Origin: JAIQFL01 sp035295745
GTDB lineage: Bacteria; Acidobacteriota; Terriglobia; Bryobacterales; Bryobacteraceae
DNA: 64,000 nucleotides
Direction of reading: 5' to 3'
NCBI GenBank assembly: GCA_035295745.1
Contig: DATGIL010000102.1
Coordinates: forward strand, 62,001-126,000
Part shown: in pieces, positions 1 through 9,442 of the stretch
Numbering within the stretch: the stretch's first letter is position 1
Layout: every line of letters begins with the position of its first letter
Translations under genes and position numbers: made by a program
Notes under the pieces: model-generated
The model's input: only the letters and a program-made list of their open reading frames with translations
Told to the model about the DNA's origin: nothing
Database searches by the model: none

Positions 1-762
1 ACGCTGGGGACGCGGAACCTGGCGCAGGTCTCGATTAATCTGACGGACTTCGAGCAGACTCCCATGCACCTGGTGTACGAAACGGTGCGCCGCGAGGCCG
101 AACGCTACGGCGTCCCGGTGGTGGGCAGCGAGATCGTCGGGCTGATTCCTAAAAAGGCGATCGAGATGGCGGCCGATTACTTTCTACGATTCGAGAATTT
201 CCGGCCGGAACTGGTCCTGGAGCATCGAATCGCGGAGGCCATGACATCGCGGGGAGGGTTGCCTGATTTTCTGGATGCGCTGGCCGCGCCGACGGCGACT
301 CCCGGAGGAGGAAGCGCCTCGGCGGCCGCGGCGGCGATGGCGGCGGCGTTAGGGGCGATGGTGACCCGCCTGTCAAAGCTAGATGCTGCAGACTTCGAGG
401 ACGATCGAAAGTTCTTTACGGAAGCGGTGGATCGTGATGCGGAGGCGTTCCAGAAGGTGATGGCGGCGTACAAGCGGCCCAAGGACGAGCGCGCGCCTTT
501 CGTCGAAGAGGCGCTGCATGGTGCGGCAGAGGTGCCGCTGCAGGTGTATGAGCGCGCATCGGCGATGCAGGGGCGGTTGGATACGCTGCAGATTCCAGCG
601 AAGTTCGGCTCTGACCTGGCGGTGGCGAAGGCTCTGGTGGTGGCGGCGAAAGCGGGCGTGATGGAGAATGTGCGAATCAATCTCGATTCCATTCAGGATG
701 CCGCTTTTCGCGCGGCTGTTCAGGTGCGGTTAGAAAAGGCGGACGCGAATCGGACGGCGTGA
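1..762 (+). CDS. Formiminotransferase-cyclodeaminase, C-terminal part (5' end outside window)
   Basis: The reading frame is open from base 1, so the gene begins upstream; an internal ATG at 64 is not the start. The first ~75 residues (LGTRNLAQVSINLTDFEQTP, then an EIVGLIPKKA segment) read as the end of a glutamate formiminotransferase domain. After a short linker comes a cyclodeaminase domain with the Gly-rich PGGGSASA loop and a helical body. The fused enzyme moves the formimino group of N-formiminoglutamate to tetrahydrofolate and then releases ammonia to give 5,10-methenyl-THF, in histidine degradation; it is cytosolic. The domain order matches the bifunctional FTCD fusion rather than separate genes. 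Function is inferred from family motifs. Confidence 0.88.
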   Translation, partial: TLGTRNLAQVSINLTDFEQTPMHLVYETVRREAERYGVPVVGSEIVGLIPKKAIEMAADYFLRFENFRPELVLEHRIAEAMTSRGGLPDFLDALAAPTATPGGGSASAAAAAMAAALGAMVTRLSKLDAADFEDDRKFFTEAVDRDAEAFQKVMAAYKRPKDERAPFVEEALHGAAEVPLQVYERASAMQGRLDTLQIPAKFGSDLAVAKALVVAAKAGVMENVRINLDSIQDAAFRAAVQVRLEKADANRTA

Positions 763-773
763 AGGGAGGCCCT

Positions 774-1091
774 TCATTTGTCACCGAGTTGACTGTCACC
801 GAGTTGACGCCACACCAGACGGACTTTGTGACCGGTCCGGGCCTCATGCACGAGCATCCGATTGCGTGCGCTGCCGATCGCCGGGGAAGATTTGAAGCGG
901 ATTGACGGAAACAATTCCTCACCCAATACCACGTCCTCCTCCGTTCGCAGCTTTCTTGCCCGGTGCCAGTCGTTTGCGAACTCCCGATCATTGGCCAGAC
1001 GTGTCCCGAGCACTTCTCGACCGAGCGGCTGGTAGGCTTGTACACACTCTGTGATGCACGCGCGGCACTCCTCACATTCGGGGAGATTCAT
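774..1091 (-). CDS. Conserved-looking small hypothetical protein with CxxC-type N-terminus
   Basis: This is a 105-residue protein if started at the ATG at 1091 (MNLPECEECRACITEC...). A longer GTG-started version from 1157 is possible but its extra residues look non-coding. The N-terminus carries several cysteines (CEECRAC...C), suggesting metal or redox chemistry. The body has a charged helical stretch and an FRFKSS-like patch followed by HEARTGHKV. The C-terminus contains a perfect 15-bp tandem duplication (779-808) that repeats the residues QLGDS/QLGDK. No function can be assigned. It lies 81 bp downstream of the propeller gene on the same strand. Confidence 0.45.
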   Translation of the reverse strand: MNLPECEECRACITECVQAYQPLGREVLGTRLANDREFANDWHRARKLRTEEDVVLGEELFPSIRFKSSPAIGSARNRMLVHEARTGHKVRLVWRQLGDSQLGDK

Positions 1092-1172
1092 ATTGCACCG
1101 GTCCACTGATGGCAGGTGAAAGCGTCCGGCCCACCAAAGCACCAATCGTTGGGCCACGTCATTGCATACGTC

Positions 1173-3380
1173 CTACTTTACAACCGCCTTTTCTGCTGCC
1201 AGATTGTCGTAGTCGTCGGTTACCCGCACTGCGATGGTGTGCTCGCCAGGACCCGCATCGAGACTCAGGACGTAATCGAGTTCCGGCGAGTCGGAGAGCC
1301 GGCCGACGGGCGCGGCAATCGTCCATTCGCCGCCGTCGAGTGAATACTCCGCCTTGGCGATGTTGTTCAGCGCGTCCGCGGCATGCCAGCGGACCTCCAA
1401 CTTGCTTCCACTCTTCGACGCTGCGAGGCCGGTGATCTTCGGGGGGGTGTTGTCGATGATGAACGGATCGCTCTCGGTCCGCGAGGTTAACGCCTCCGAG
1501 GGCGGATTGCCGGGTGCATCCGAGACGGTGATGCGCACCTTGTATTCGCCGTCCGGAAATGCGGTCGAGTCCCAGGAAATGTACTTTTCCGTGAGCTTGT
1601 CCTTCAGCAGTTTCCACTCGCTTTCGTTCGCGCCCTTGATCTCCACCGTGTAGATCATCGAATCGCCATTGGGATCCGCCGCCAGCCAACGCGCGCCGAC
1701 AAAACCCTTCGCCAATTGCATGGTCGGAGTGCTCGTGGTGCTGTCCGTCGAGATGGAGGCGCCGGATGACGTTCGACGTCCCAGGGGCGGGAGCGACAGC
1801 GTCTGGGCAAGTGCCGAGGCCGCGGCCGTCGGAGCCGGGAATTTGTAGTTGGGCGGAGTCATTTCGATCTCGTCGATATGCGGCTCCACATTCTTCGGCA
1901 GGTAGGCGACATCCACCGATTCCAACTCAGGCGAGTGGCCGGAGCCGTCGGCAGTTAAGGTCGCTCTCCATTGCACGAAGCGGGCCGCCGGCGACGCGAT
2001 GCGCCCACCCTTTTGGTTTGTGATGGGAGAGGACCAAGCACTCCAGTTTTTTTGCGGCTGATCGAGATTCCCGGTGCGCGTGGCGATCGCGACGCTGCCG
2101 CCGTTCATCTTGCCCTCGAAGCTGAGGCGACCCCACGTAGAGAACATGGAGGAATCGAAGACGTCGCTTTCGATCGTGCCCTCTTTTTCCACTCCCGGAC
2201 CGATCTCATATACCTTGCCCACGTTACCCGTGGCAGCGTAGAGGTGGCCGTCGCGGCCGGTTTGAAACGCGGTGATTTGCGTGGCGGGAAGCGTCAGCAT
2301 CGCCGTGTAGACCGTTGGCGAGTCAACGCGATAGACGTTGCCCTTGTTGCCTGCGCCCAACAAGACGTGCCCGGTACTGTCGAACGCGATCGCGTAGACC
2401 ACATCCTGCGCATTGCTCCAGACTTTGCGCGGGTAGCCGTTGGCCTCGATGCAGTAAACCTCGCTGCCTCCGCTGACGCTCGATCCGACCGAGGCCGGAG
2501 GGGGAGCGGGTGCGGGCCGAGGACCGGCGGGAGCGCCCCCAGGTGCAACTACAGTGATCGTCGCCGGAGCCGGAGCGGGTGCCGATGCGGGAGCTGGTGC
2601 AGGCGCCTGCTTGGTACCCACCGCCGCCGCGTAAACCGATCCATCCTTCGCCACCGCTACCGCGGTCACTTCCTTCTTGCCCATCTGGTACAGCACGAAC
2701 CCTTCACCCGACTGCGATACGCGCAGCACCAGGCCGCCGGGATCGGTGCCGACAATCAGGTTGTCGCTGGGGTCGATGGCCATGGAGCGAACGTGAGTCT
2801 CGTCGGTTTTGAAGAAGACCTTGCCCTTCCCATCGGGCGCAACGCGATGAATTTCGCCTTGATCGCCGGTGCCGATAAACAGGTCGCCCTTGCTGTCGAA
2901 CACCATCCCCCAGATGTATTTCTGCTTGGGATCGTAGAAGATCTCCGGCTTGGCATTGCCGGTGATGCGGTAGACCTTGCCGTCGGGCGATGTCGCGGCG
3001 TACACGCGATCTTTGGAGTCCACCGCGATCGCGTGAATCTCGAGCGCGTCCAGATCCGCGAGCATCTTGCCTTTACCGTCGGGCGGAATGCGATAGAGCT
3101 TGGCGCTGGTGCCGCCGCCGGTGTAGAGATTGCCCTTCGAATCCTGCGCCAGTGCCCAAAGGTAGGCCGACGAGGTGTCGAACCACTCGCGCGAATGAGG
3201 CGCAAGCATCAGCAGTCCATCACTGCGAACCGAGAGGTTCTTGAGGACGCCCTTTTCGAAATCCGCGTAATCGCTTTGCGACCAGATACGTGTCTGCGAT
3301 GCGATCAGTCCCGTGGAAGCCAGGACTAGCCCCACCGCCCAACCGCACACACTCCAGCTACTGAAACCGATCTTCTTCAT
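1173..3380 (-). CDS. Secreted beta-propeller protein with C-terminal Ig-like segment
   Basis: 735 residues with an N-terminal signal-like hydrophobic segment (about residues 8-28). Residues ~60-400 are repeated ~45-residue blocks of the NHL/TolB-like type (for example DSKGNLYTGG, DSKDRVYAAT, DSKGDLFIGTG), consistent with a beta-propeller. An Ala/Pro-rich linker (~265-300) interrupts the blades. The C-terminal ~150 residues look Ig/fibronectin-like and end in a segment resembling a cadherin-like fold (VTDDYDNLAAE). It is probably extracytoplasmic. It follows the S55 protease gene by 30 bp on the same strand, so co-transcription is likely. The ligand is unknown; no enzymatic motif is visible. 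Confidence 0.8.
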   Translation of the reverse strand: MKKIGFSSWSVCGWAVGLVLASTGLIASQTRIWSQSDYADFEKGVLKNLSVRSDGLLMLAPHSREWFDTSSAYLWALAQDSKGNLYTGGGTSAKLYRIPPDGKGKMLADLDALEIHAIAVDSKDRVYAATSPDGKVYRITGNAKPEIFYDPKQKYIWGMVFDSKGDLFIGTGDQGEIHRVAPDGKGKVFFKTDETHVRSMAIDPSDNLIVGTDPGGLVLRVSQSGEGFVLYQMGKKEVTAVAVAKDGSVYAAAVGTKQAPAPAPASAPAPAPATITVVAPGGAPAGPRPAPAPPPASVGSSVSGGSEVYCIEANGYPRKVWSNAQDVVYAIAFDSTGHVLLGAGNKGNVYRVDSPTVYTAMLTLPATQITAFQTGRDGHLYAATGNVGKVYEIGPGVEKEGTIESDVFDSSMFSTWGRLSFEGKMNGGSVAIATRTGNLDQPQKNWSAWSSPITNQKGGRIASPAARFVQWRATLTADGSGHSPELESVDVAYLPKNVEPHIDEIEMTPPNYKFPAPTAAASALAQTLSLPPLGRRTSSGASISTDSTTSTPTMQLAKGFVGARWLAADPNGDSMIYTVEIKGANESEWKLLKDKLTEKYISWDSTAFPDGEYKVRITVSDAPGNPPSEALTSRTESDPFIIDNTPPKITGLAASKSGSKLEVRWHAADALNNIAKAEYSLDGGEWTIAAPVGRLSDSPELDYVLSLDAGPGEHTIAVRVTDDYDNLAAEKAVVK

Positions 3381-3410
3381 TTTGGAAATCTTCGAATCTT
3401 GTCAGGTTCC

Positions 3411-5276
3411 TTACTTCACGTGAATCCGCAGCGAGTAGCTGCCGCTCACCACATAATCGAACGGCAAGGCCATCTGCTCCGAGGCGGTCTCCGGCGCGGT
3501 AAATAGCGACCGGTTGGACGCGCGTCCTGCCTGCATCACGTTCAATACGGACGAGGGCAAGCTCGGCATAGTCTTGTCGTCGTAATACGCCGTCGGCGAA
3601 GACTCCACCAGCGAAACATACAGCTTGTTGTTGCTCCGCTCCTGGTTGAGAAGCGAAACTGTCTCCGGGATATCGATGAACCGGTTCATGATTCCCGCGA
3701 TGTTCTGCATGCGGTTGACGGTCTCGGCGTCGCTCAACACGATGCGGTGATCGCCCTTCGCCAATCCGGCCGGAATCTGCACGGTGAATTCGCGCTGGAT
3801 CGGCTCGCCGCGATACGGGCGCAGAAATACCTTCACCGGGACGGAGTCGCCGGGCCGAACGTCGCCATTCGCCACCCAGGCATTCTCGATGGTGGCCACG
3901 CGGCGTTCCGGAATCAGGTCCACGGTCACACTCACTGCCTTCAGATTGGGCGTCTTCACGTTGTTCAGGTACAGGCGGTTGAACTTGTCGCCCCACCATC
4001 CGGCCAGCATCATCGGAGCCGGGGTGGGCATCTCACCGGAAGCCTGCATCGTGGAGAGCGCGATGTCGGGCTGCCCGTTCATCTGCACCTTGCCGCTCAG
4101 CCGGTACGTCGCCTCGTCGGCAAACTCATTCAGCTCCGAGAGCGAATTGTAGAGCGTCAGCATCATCAGGTAAGGCGTCCACTTCTGGTGAACGAACACG
4201 TTGAAGTGGAAGTCCTTCTGTTTGCGGACGCCTTCCTTTTCGTCGAGCGAACGCACCCGCATAGTCACGGGGATCATGTCCGACTGCGCTCCGAGCACGC
4301 CCATGATGCCGCTGTGGCGGTCCTGATGGAGCGCGCCGACGATTCCGGTCGCATTGGCGAATTTATTCGGCTGGAACGCCGAGGAGAGCGTCATCACCAC
4401 TTCGCCCTTGCTCATCGGCATGTCCACCGGCCCGAGATTGAAGAACGGATGGCCGAACGCCAGCACGCGCTTTCCGTCGTTGTAGGTCACCGTGCCCAGC
4501 CCGCTGACCGTGGAATCGCCATTGACGAGAACGCCCGCCACCGCATCGCCAGGATTCAGGGAGTGCTCCCAGCCCGCCTCGGGCTTGGTGGTCTGCGTAT
4601 CGCCGCCCCCTCCGCCCTGCACCGCGGTGATGCCCAACGATTGAAAGAGCGGTCCGAACTCACGCAGTGTGCTCTCGGTGAATCCGGAGAAGACCACCGG
4701 CGCCTCGATCGGCACCATGATCTGGCTTTGCGGGAAATTGCCGCCCGCCCCCGCCGCAACTGCCTGCCCCAGCAGTCCGCTCGGGATCTCCACCTCGCGG
4801 CGGTTGGCCGCAGCGATCTTGTCCGGCGTGCGTGCGTCGTCCGGTCTGGATTGGTCGAAGTCGTTGATCTCGAGCATCTGCTCGATGGGCGTGATTCCGC
4901 AGATGGCGTCGGGAGAGAAGACGCTCAGACGAAGGGCGACGGCGCCGACGAGTTTTCCGTCGATGTAGACCGGGCTGCCGCTCATGCCACCAGCTACGTT
5001 GGTGCGCACGGCTTTGCCGCCCATCTTTGCCAGAATGATGTCCTGTTTGGGGCCCCACTGATTCTTCCAGCGGCCCAGGACTTCGATCGGCACCGGTTCC
5101 GGTTGGGTGCCCTGAAAGACCGTCCAAGCCGTCCCCTTCATGCCCGTTTTCACTTCACTCAGGTGCATGATTTCGACTTTTCCAGCTTTGGGGGGAGAAA
5201 GAGATGGCTCCCCCGCTAACAGCGGGAGGGCAATCACCGCAAATCCCAGAAGGATCGCGGTATTTTGCTTTTTCAT
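3411..5276 (-). CDS. SpoIVB-type serine protease (peptidase S55 domain), secreted
   Basis: 621 residues with a signal peptide (MKKQNTAILLGFAVIALPLL). Residues ~35-150 match the S55/SpoIVB core, including the block GGMSGSPVYIDGKLVGAV that carries the nucleophile serine. A second S55-typical block, VLAFGHPFFNLG, lies near residue 285. The rest is a long beta-rich C-terminal region not known from SpoIVB itself; acidobacterial members are commonly this long. Since no sporulation genes are present, a role in envelope proteolysis or sensing is more likely than sporulation. The start ATG at 5276 has a GGAG ribosome site and a TACAAT -10 box just upstream. First gene of a two-gene unit with the propeller protein. 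Confidence 0.82.
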   Translation of the reverse strand: MKKQNTAILLGFAVIALPLLAGEPSLSPPKAGKVEIMHLSEVKTGMKGTAWTVFQGTQPEPVPIEVLGRWKNQWGPKQDIILAKMGGKAVRTNVAGGMSGSPVYIDGKLVGAVALRLSVFSPDAICGITPIEQMLEINDFDQSRPDDARTPDKIAAANRREVEIPSGLLGQAVAAGAGGNFPQSQIMVPIEAPVVFSGFTESTLREFGPLFQSLGITAVQGGGGGDTQTTKPEAGWEHSLNPGDAVAGVLVNGDSTVSGLGTVTYNDGKRVLAFGHPFFNLGPVDMPMSKGEVVMTLSSAFQPNKFANATGIVGALHQDRHSGIMGVLGAQSDMIPVTMRVRSLDEKEGVRKQKDFHFNVFVHQKWTPYLMMLTLYNSLSELNEFADEATYRLSGKVQMNGQPDIALSTMQASGEMPTPAPMMLAGWWGDKFNRLYLNNVKTPNLKAVSVTVDLIPERRVATIENAWVANGDVRPGDSVPVKVFLRPYRGEPIQREFTVQIPAGLAKGDHRIVLSDAETVNRMQNIAGIMNRFIDIPETVSLLNQERSNNKLYVSLVESSPTAYYDDKTMPSLPSSVLNVMQAGRASNRSLFTAPETASEQMALPFDYVVSGSYSLRIHVK

Positions 5277-5302
5277 GGGGTCTAAAGCTCCAGTTAGGAT
5301 CT

Positions 5303-5308
5303 ATTGTA
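5303..5308 (-). promoter_or_regulatory. Candidate -10 box for the S55 protease gene
   Basis: Read on the minus strand this is TACAAT, a five-of-six match to the sigma-70 -10 consensus, 26 bases upstream of the ATG. No convincing -35 hexamer is visible at 16-18 bp, so the promoter is weakly supported. Confidence 0.35.
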
Positions 5309-5356
5309 CTATTGGACGAAAAATAACGCTGGAACGTTGCGGTCCATCGCATGGCC

Positions 5357-5650
5357 GCAGGTTCGCTCCCTCACGGTCGCGGCTCGTTAAGTCATTGCAA
5401 ACACGAGATAAGATTGCGAGCCGCGCGCGTGAGCAAGCGGTTGACACTCGCGATCGTCAACGAGCTAAGATTGCGAGCCGCGCGCGCAAAGCTGTGAAAA
5501 ATCCGACTGGGACATCGCTAGCTTACGCGCGGCTCACAACGAGCCACGACCGTAAGGGAGTGTTTTTCGGCGATCGGGCATCGCTGCTTACGCGCGCGGC
5601 TCGCAACGAGCCACGACCGTGAGCAAGCGGTTGACACTCGTGATCGCCAT
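5357..5650. repeat. Degenerate copies of the 68-70 bp palindromic repeat family
   Basis: This gene-free stretch carries several mixed-orientation pieces of the dispersed repeat seen as an array at 48.0-48.6 kb. Recognisable parts are CTCCCTCACGGTCGCGGCTC, GCGAGCCGCGCGCGTGAGCA, and a nearly complete unit from about 5540 to 5620 (CGAGCCACGACCGTAAGGGA ... CGCGCGCGGCTCG). The phrase GGTTGACACTCGYGATCG occurs twice (about 5449 and 5629). ORFs drawn across it are made of repeat sequence and are not genes. Confidence 0.8.
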
Positions 5651-5761
5651 GTAGTTCACGACTTGGCAGATCTTCAAACGTTGCCGCATGCGTCCCGAAG
5701 CTGATTCCAGGCGCGATACCTGCGTGCACGGGATACGCGGCGATGTCAGAATGAAGGAGCC

Positions 5762-8701
5762 ATGCGCCGCTTCGGGCACCCATTCCTGCTTTTGGTCGCC
5801 CTTTCCGCGCCGGCAATGGGCAGCCACATCGTCTCGGAATGCGGCACCACGCGAGAGACTTCTCACGAGACCCTGTTCTTTCACCGACAAGCGATGCGTG
5901 CCCGCCCCGCCGCCCGGCCGCGAGCCGCCTCTGCGAACCGCGACATCGGAAACATCGCGATTATCGAAGACAGCGATGGAGTAGTCGCGCGGCAGAACCA
6001 ATTCAATCTCGATCTGAAGACGTTGCACTTCCTGCCGGCGGGCAGTGCTGCGTCGCATTACAGTTACTCGGTCACGGACGGCGGCTATGACACCGCCGCG
6101 GCTGCTTCCGGTACGCCGCTGGCCGCTTTAGACGACGATGACACGCGCCAGTTTACCCTGCCCTTCGCATTTCCCTTTTTTGGCGCGATATACACCCAAG
6201 TGTACGTCAACTCCGACGGCAACCTGACGTTCGGTGCAGGCGACTCGGCATCCACGGATCGTTCGCTGGGGCGCATGACCGCGGGTGCGCCGCGCATCGC
6301 GCCTTTGTTCGATGATCTAGATCCGGCGCTGACGGCGGGCGGAGTTCGTTTCTTCGCAGACGGCACCCGCGTGGTGGTGAGTTGGGTCGCCGTGCCGGAA
6401 TGGCAAGCCTCCGGGCTCGGACCGCACCAGACGTTTCAAGTGAAGCTCTATCCCGATGGACGGGTCGAGTTCTCGTATTCCGGCATCAGCGCGACCAGTG
6501 CTGTGGTCGGAATTGCTCCGGGCAGCCTGGCCGGTGGGACTTCGCTGGTCGATTTCCGGAACGATCCCTCAGGCGACTATTCCGGCGCCGCGGCCGAGCG
6601 CTTCGGGAATTCATTGCAGATTGACGTGGTGACGGCCGCGCAGAAGTTCTACCAGACGCATGAAGATTCCTACGACTACCTGGTGATTTACAACAACGAG
6701 GGCATCTCGGCGTTGGGTGAAGGAGTGCTGGCCTACGAGAGCACAGTGCGCAATCCGTACGGTTCCGGCTACGGAGTTGCCAATGGTGACGACGGCGCGC
6801 AATACGGATCGAAATCGCGCTTACAGGCGGTTCTCAATTTGGGAATGCTTAGCCAGTACCCCGCCGACGTGACTGCTCTGGTTCCGGCTCGTGCACCGCA
6901 AGGCGATACGCCGCTGAGCATCCTCGCTCACGAAAGCGGCCACCTCTTCCTGGCGTACGCGAGCATCACCGATCCAAACGACCCGAGTGTGCACCCCATG
7001 CTCGGTTATCAGAATGTCCACTGGAGTTTCGCCTTCAATTCCGAGGCGTCGGTAATGGAAGGCGAGCGAATTGTAGATGAGGGGACGGCGGTCTCGCCAG
7101 AGTTCCTCACCACCGACACGGTACAGCAATACGCGCCGCTGGACCAATACCTGATGGGCTTCCGCGCACCGATCGGTGTGCCCGATACGTTTGTCGTACG
7201 AGGTGTGCCTGCGGCGATGACGCAATGGCACCCCTTGCGAGGCTACAGCTTCGATGGCCAGCGGCAGAATGTCAGCGTGAATGAAGTGATCCAGGCGATG
7301 GGGCGGCGAACACCCGATTCCACCGTCGCCCAGCGTCACTTTCGATTCGCGTTCATCATGATCGTGGCCCAGGGGACCGCGCCTTCGAGCGCCGATCTGA
7401 CCCAGATCGACACGTATCGGCAGCAGTTCGAGTCCTTCTACGCCAAAGCTTCGGGCAACAATGCCGCGGCGGACACTTCGCTCACCCGCACATTGCGACT
7501 CTCGGTAGCGCCCGCGAGCGGCGTAGTGGCGGGAGGAAGCACCACGGCGACGGTGACGGTGCAAACTGCGCCGGTGGCGGACCTGATCATCGCGCTTCAG
7601 GCCCCAAATGGGAATGCCACGCTGCCTGCATCGGTGAAGATTGCGGCGGGCGCCACGAGTGCGTCTTTCCCGATTTCCGGAGCGCGCGCCGGTGTCGAGG
7701 AGGTCTCCGCGATACCCGGCGACACAGGCTACGAAACGGCATACGCGCGGATCCAAGTTGCGGATGCTGGGATGCTGAGACTCGTGGCTGTGTCGGGCGA
7801 CCGGCAGGTCTCCGACTCCGCGGCAACGCTTCCCGATCCGGTGGTGGCGTCGCTTACCGATGACAACCACCTCGTTTACAGCGGGGTGCGAATTGTCGCG
7901 ACGCCGTCGGCCGGTGGGAGCGTATTGCCTGCGCTGGCAACCTCCGATTCGCAGGGTCGAGTCTCGTTTCGCTGGACTCCGGGACCGGGCGCGTCGAATC
8001 AGTTGCAACTGGCCGTGGAGTCCATGCCCTCGGTGAGTCTCACGGTGAATGCGGGCAGCGCGGTGCCCGTAATTTCCAACGTGGTGAACTCCGCGTCCTT
8101 CGCGGCAGGAGTCGCAGCGGGGGCTCTCGTGACCATTCAGGGAGTGCATTTGTCTGCGGGTCAGACAGCCACCGGCAGCTTGCCGTGGCCGGCGATTTTG
8201 GCCGGGGTGCAGGTCCTGCTCAATGGCTCGGCAATGCCGCTGGCGTATGTGAGTGATTCGCAGATCAATCTGTACGTGCCGCCGGATGCAGCCTTGGGCG
8301 ACGCCAGCCTCAGCGTCGTCACTCCGGGCGGTGCGCGCGCCACCGTCGCTGTGAACATCGCGGCCCAGCAACCCGGCATCTTTGCGGGAGGTGTGATTCA
8401 CGCGGGGACTACGGCCAGCGCTCTTACCACCCCGGTACAGGCGGGTGACTTTCTGGAAATTTACTGCACGGGTCTGGGCCCGACCCAAGCCGTGGGCACA
8501 CTGCACGAGACCATCTCGGAGCCGACGGTATTTGTCGGCGCCATCCCGGTGCAGCCGGTGTACAGCGGACTCACGTCTGGATTTCCAGGACTGTATGAGG
8601 TAGATGTACAGGTGCCGAGTGGGGTCGCTCCCGGAGTGCAACCGCTGGTGCTTTCGATTAACCTGTCCCATAGCAATGCAGTCTCGATCACGGTGAAATG
8701 A
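5762..8701 (+). CDS. Secreted zincin-type metalloprotease with Solibacter C-terminal domain
   Basis: 979 residues with a signal peptide (MRRFGHPFLLLVALSAPAMG). The central region holds an HExxH zinc motif, LAHESGHLFLAYAS (about residues 388-401), with more conserved acidic and glycine residues downstream (GERIVDEGTA). Upstream (about 100-210) is a beta-rich segment resembling a nidogen-type domain. Residues ~585-760 look like Ig/invasin-type repeats. The last ~220 residues start with PVISNVVNSASF and end with SHSNAVSITVK; this is the C-terminal domain I know as typical of Solibacter secreted proteins (TIGR03437). Protease activity is inferred from the zinc motif only. The stop codon abuts the ATG of the peroxiredoxin gene. 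Confidence 0.82.
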   Translation: MRRFGHPFLLLVALSAPAMGSHIVSECGTTRETSHETLFFHRQAMRARPAARPRAASANRDIGNIAIIEDSDGVVARQNQFNLDLKTLHFLPAGSAASHYSYSVTDGGYDTAAAASGTPLAALDDDDTRQFTLPFAFPFFGAIYTQVYVNSDGNLTFGAGDSASTDRSLGRMTAGAPRIAPLFDDLDPALTAGGVRFFADGTRVVVSWVAVPEWQASGLGPHQTFQVKLYPDGRVEFSYSGISATSAVVGIAPGSLAGGTSLVDFRNDPSGDYSGAAAERFGNSLQIDVVTAAQKFYQTHEDSYDYLVIYNNEGISALGEGVLAYESTVRNPYGSGYGVANGDDGAQYGSKSRLQAVLNLGMLSQYPADVTALVPARAPQGDTPLSILAHESGHLFLAYASITDPNDPSVHPMLGYQNVHWSFAFNSEASVMEGERIVDEGTAVSPEFLTTDTVQQYAPLDQYLMGFRAPIGVPDTFVVRGVPAAMTQWHPLRGYSFDGQRQNVSVNEVIQAMGRRTPDSTVAQRHFRFAFIMIVAQGTAPSSADLTQIDTYRQQFESFYAKASGNNAAADTSLTRTLRLSVAPASGVVAGGSTTATVTVQTAPVADLIIALQAPNGNATLPASVKIAAGATSASFPISGARAGVEEVSAIPGDTGYETAYARIQVADAGMLRLVAVSGDRQVSDSAATLPDPVVASLTDDNHLVYSGVRIVATPSAGGSVLPALATSDSQGRVSFRWTPGPGASNQLQLAVESMPSVSLTVNAGSAVPVISNVVNSASFAAGVAAGALVTIQGVHLSAGQTATGSLPWPAILAGVQVLLNGSAMPLAYVSDSQINLYVPPDAALGDASLSVVTPGGARATVAVNIAAQQPGIFAGGVIHAGTTASALTTPVQAGDFLEIYCTGLGPTQAVGTLHETISEPTVFVGAIPVQPVYSGLTSGFPGLYEVDVQVPSGVAPGVQPLVLSINLSHSNAVSITVK

Positions 8702-9151
8702 ATGTTCTCGTGGCTCTTTTCCGACCCCCTCCCACCCGGTACGCCCGCGCCCGATTTTTCGTTGACCGACGATACGGGCCGTGTCGTGACCCTTTCCGCC
8801 CTGAAAGGGAAGCGCGTCGTGCTGGTGTTCTACCCCGCCGACGATACACCCGGATGTACCAAACAACTATGCCAGTTTCGCGATGACTGGAGCGAGGCTC
8901 GTGCCGCTGGAGTGGAAGTCTTCGGCGTGAATCCAGGCAGCGCTCGCAGTCACGGCAAGTTCCGGGAGAAGTTCAAGTTTCCATTTCCGTTGCTGGTGGA
9001 TGACAGCCAGAAGGTCGCCCAGTTGTATCACGCCAACGGGCTGATCGTGAAGCGCACCGTCTACCTGATCGGCAAGGATGGCGTGATTCAATTTGCGAAA
9101 CGCGGCATGCCGCCGCCTGCTGAGGTTCTGCAGGCGGGAACGGCAAGTTGA
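8702..9151 (+). CDS. Peroxiredoxin, BCP/AhpC-TSA family
   Basis: 149 residues of thioredoxin fold. It has the peroxidatic-cysteine motif PADDTPGCTKQLCQFRD, with a second cysteine five residues later as in atypical 2-Cys BCP enzymes, and the RTVYLIGKDGVI strand near the C-terminus. It reduces hydrogen peroxide and organic hydroperoxides using thioredoxin-type donors. The ATG directly follows the TGA of the metalloprotease gene, so translational coupling is possible, although the two functions are unrelated. The protein is slightly short at the C-terminus compared with typical BCP (about 155 residues). Confidence 0.9.
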   Translation: MFSWLFSDPLPPGTPAPDFSLTDDTGRVVTLSALKGKRVVLVFYPADDTPGCTKQLCQFRDDWSEARAAGVEVFGVNPGSARSHGKFREKFKFPFPLLVDDSQKVAQLYHANGLIVKRTVYLIGKDGVIQFAKRGMPPPAEVLQAGTAS

Positions 9152-9226
9152 CGGAGATTGGTGAACGGTTGGGGCATTCTTGGCGTCCGCGCCCCCCCTG
9201 TGCATCACAACGGAGTTGGGGTACGG

Positions 9227-9433
9227 ATGGCGAACATGACCATTGAAATACCGGAAGACCTTGCGCGGAGCCTGGAAGCGATCACGGCATCTCAACAGCA
9301 CCGAGAACTTACGCTAGACGAAAACGACTTATGGATCGCCGCAACCGCACTCGCCTTGGATGCAACCCGCGTTAGCCGCGACGGTGATTTCCGGGCAATT
9401 CAAGCGCTCGCCCTGGTCGAACACGAACCCTAA
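9227..9433 (+). pseudogene. VapB-VapC toxin-antitoxin remnant (in-frame deletion fusion)
   Basis: The short frame from the ATG at 9227 begins like an antitoxin (MANMTIEIPEDLARSLEAI) and then, without a linker, becomes the C-terminal third of a PIN-domain VapC toxin (ENDLWIAATALAL ... VSRDGDFRAIQAL). The first PIN acidic residues and most of the toxin are missing. The simplest reading is a deletion that joined an antitoxin start to a toxin end. It should not be active as an RNase. A TTG-started frame from 9158 only adds non-coding-looking residues. Confidence 0.6.
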
Positions 9434-9442
9434 CCCGATTGT

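Noticed and set aside
3747..5219. 490-residue antisense frame over the S55 protease
   Set aside because: Shadow of the minus-strand gene, with His/Arg-rich non-globular composition.
5140..5622. 160-residue frame starting inside the S55 protease gene
   Set aside because: Half is antisense to a real gene and half is repeat sequence.
6821..8866. 681-residue antisense frame over the metalloprotease
   Set aside because: High-GC antisense frame with Arg/His-rich composition and no domain; the plus-strand gene has a signal peptide, zinc motif and lineage-specific tail.
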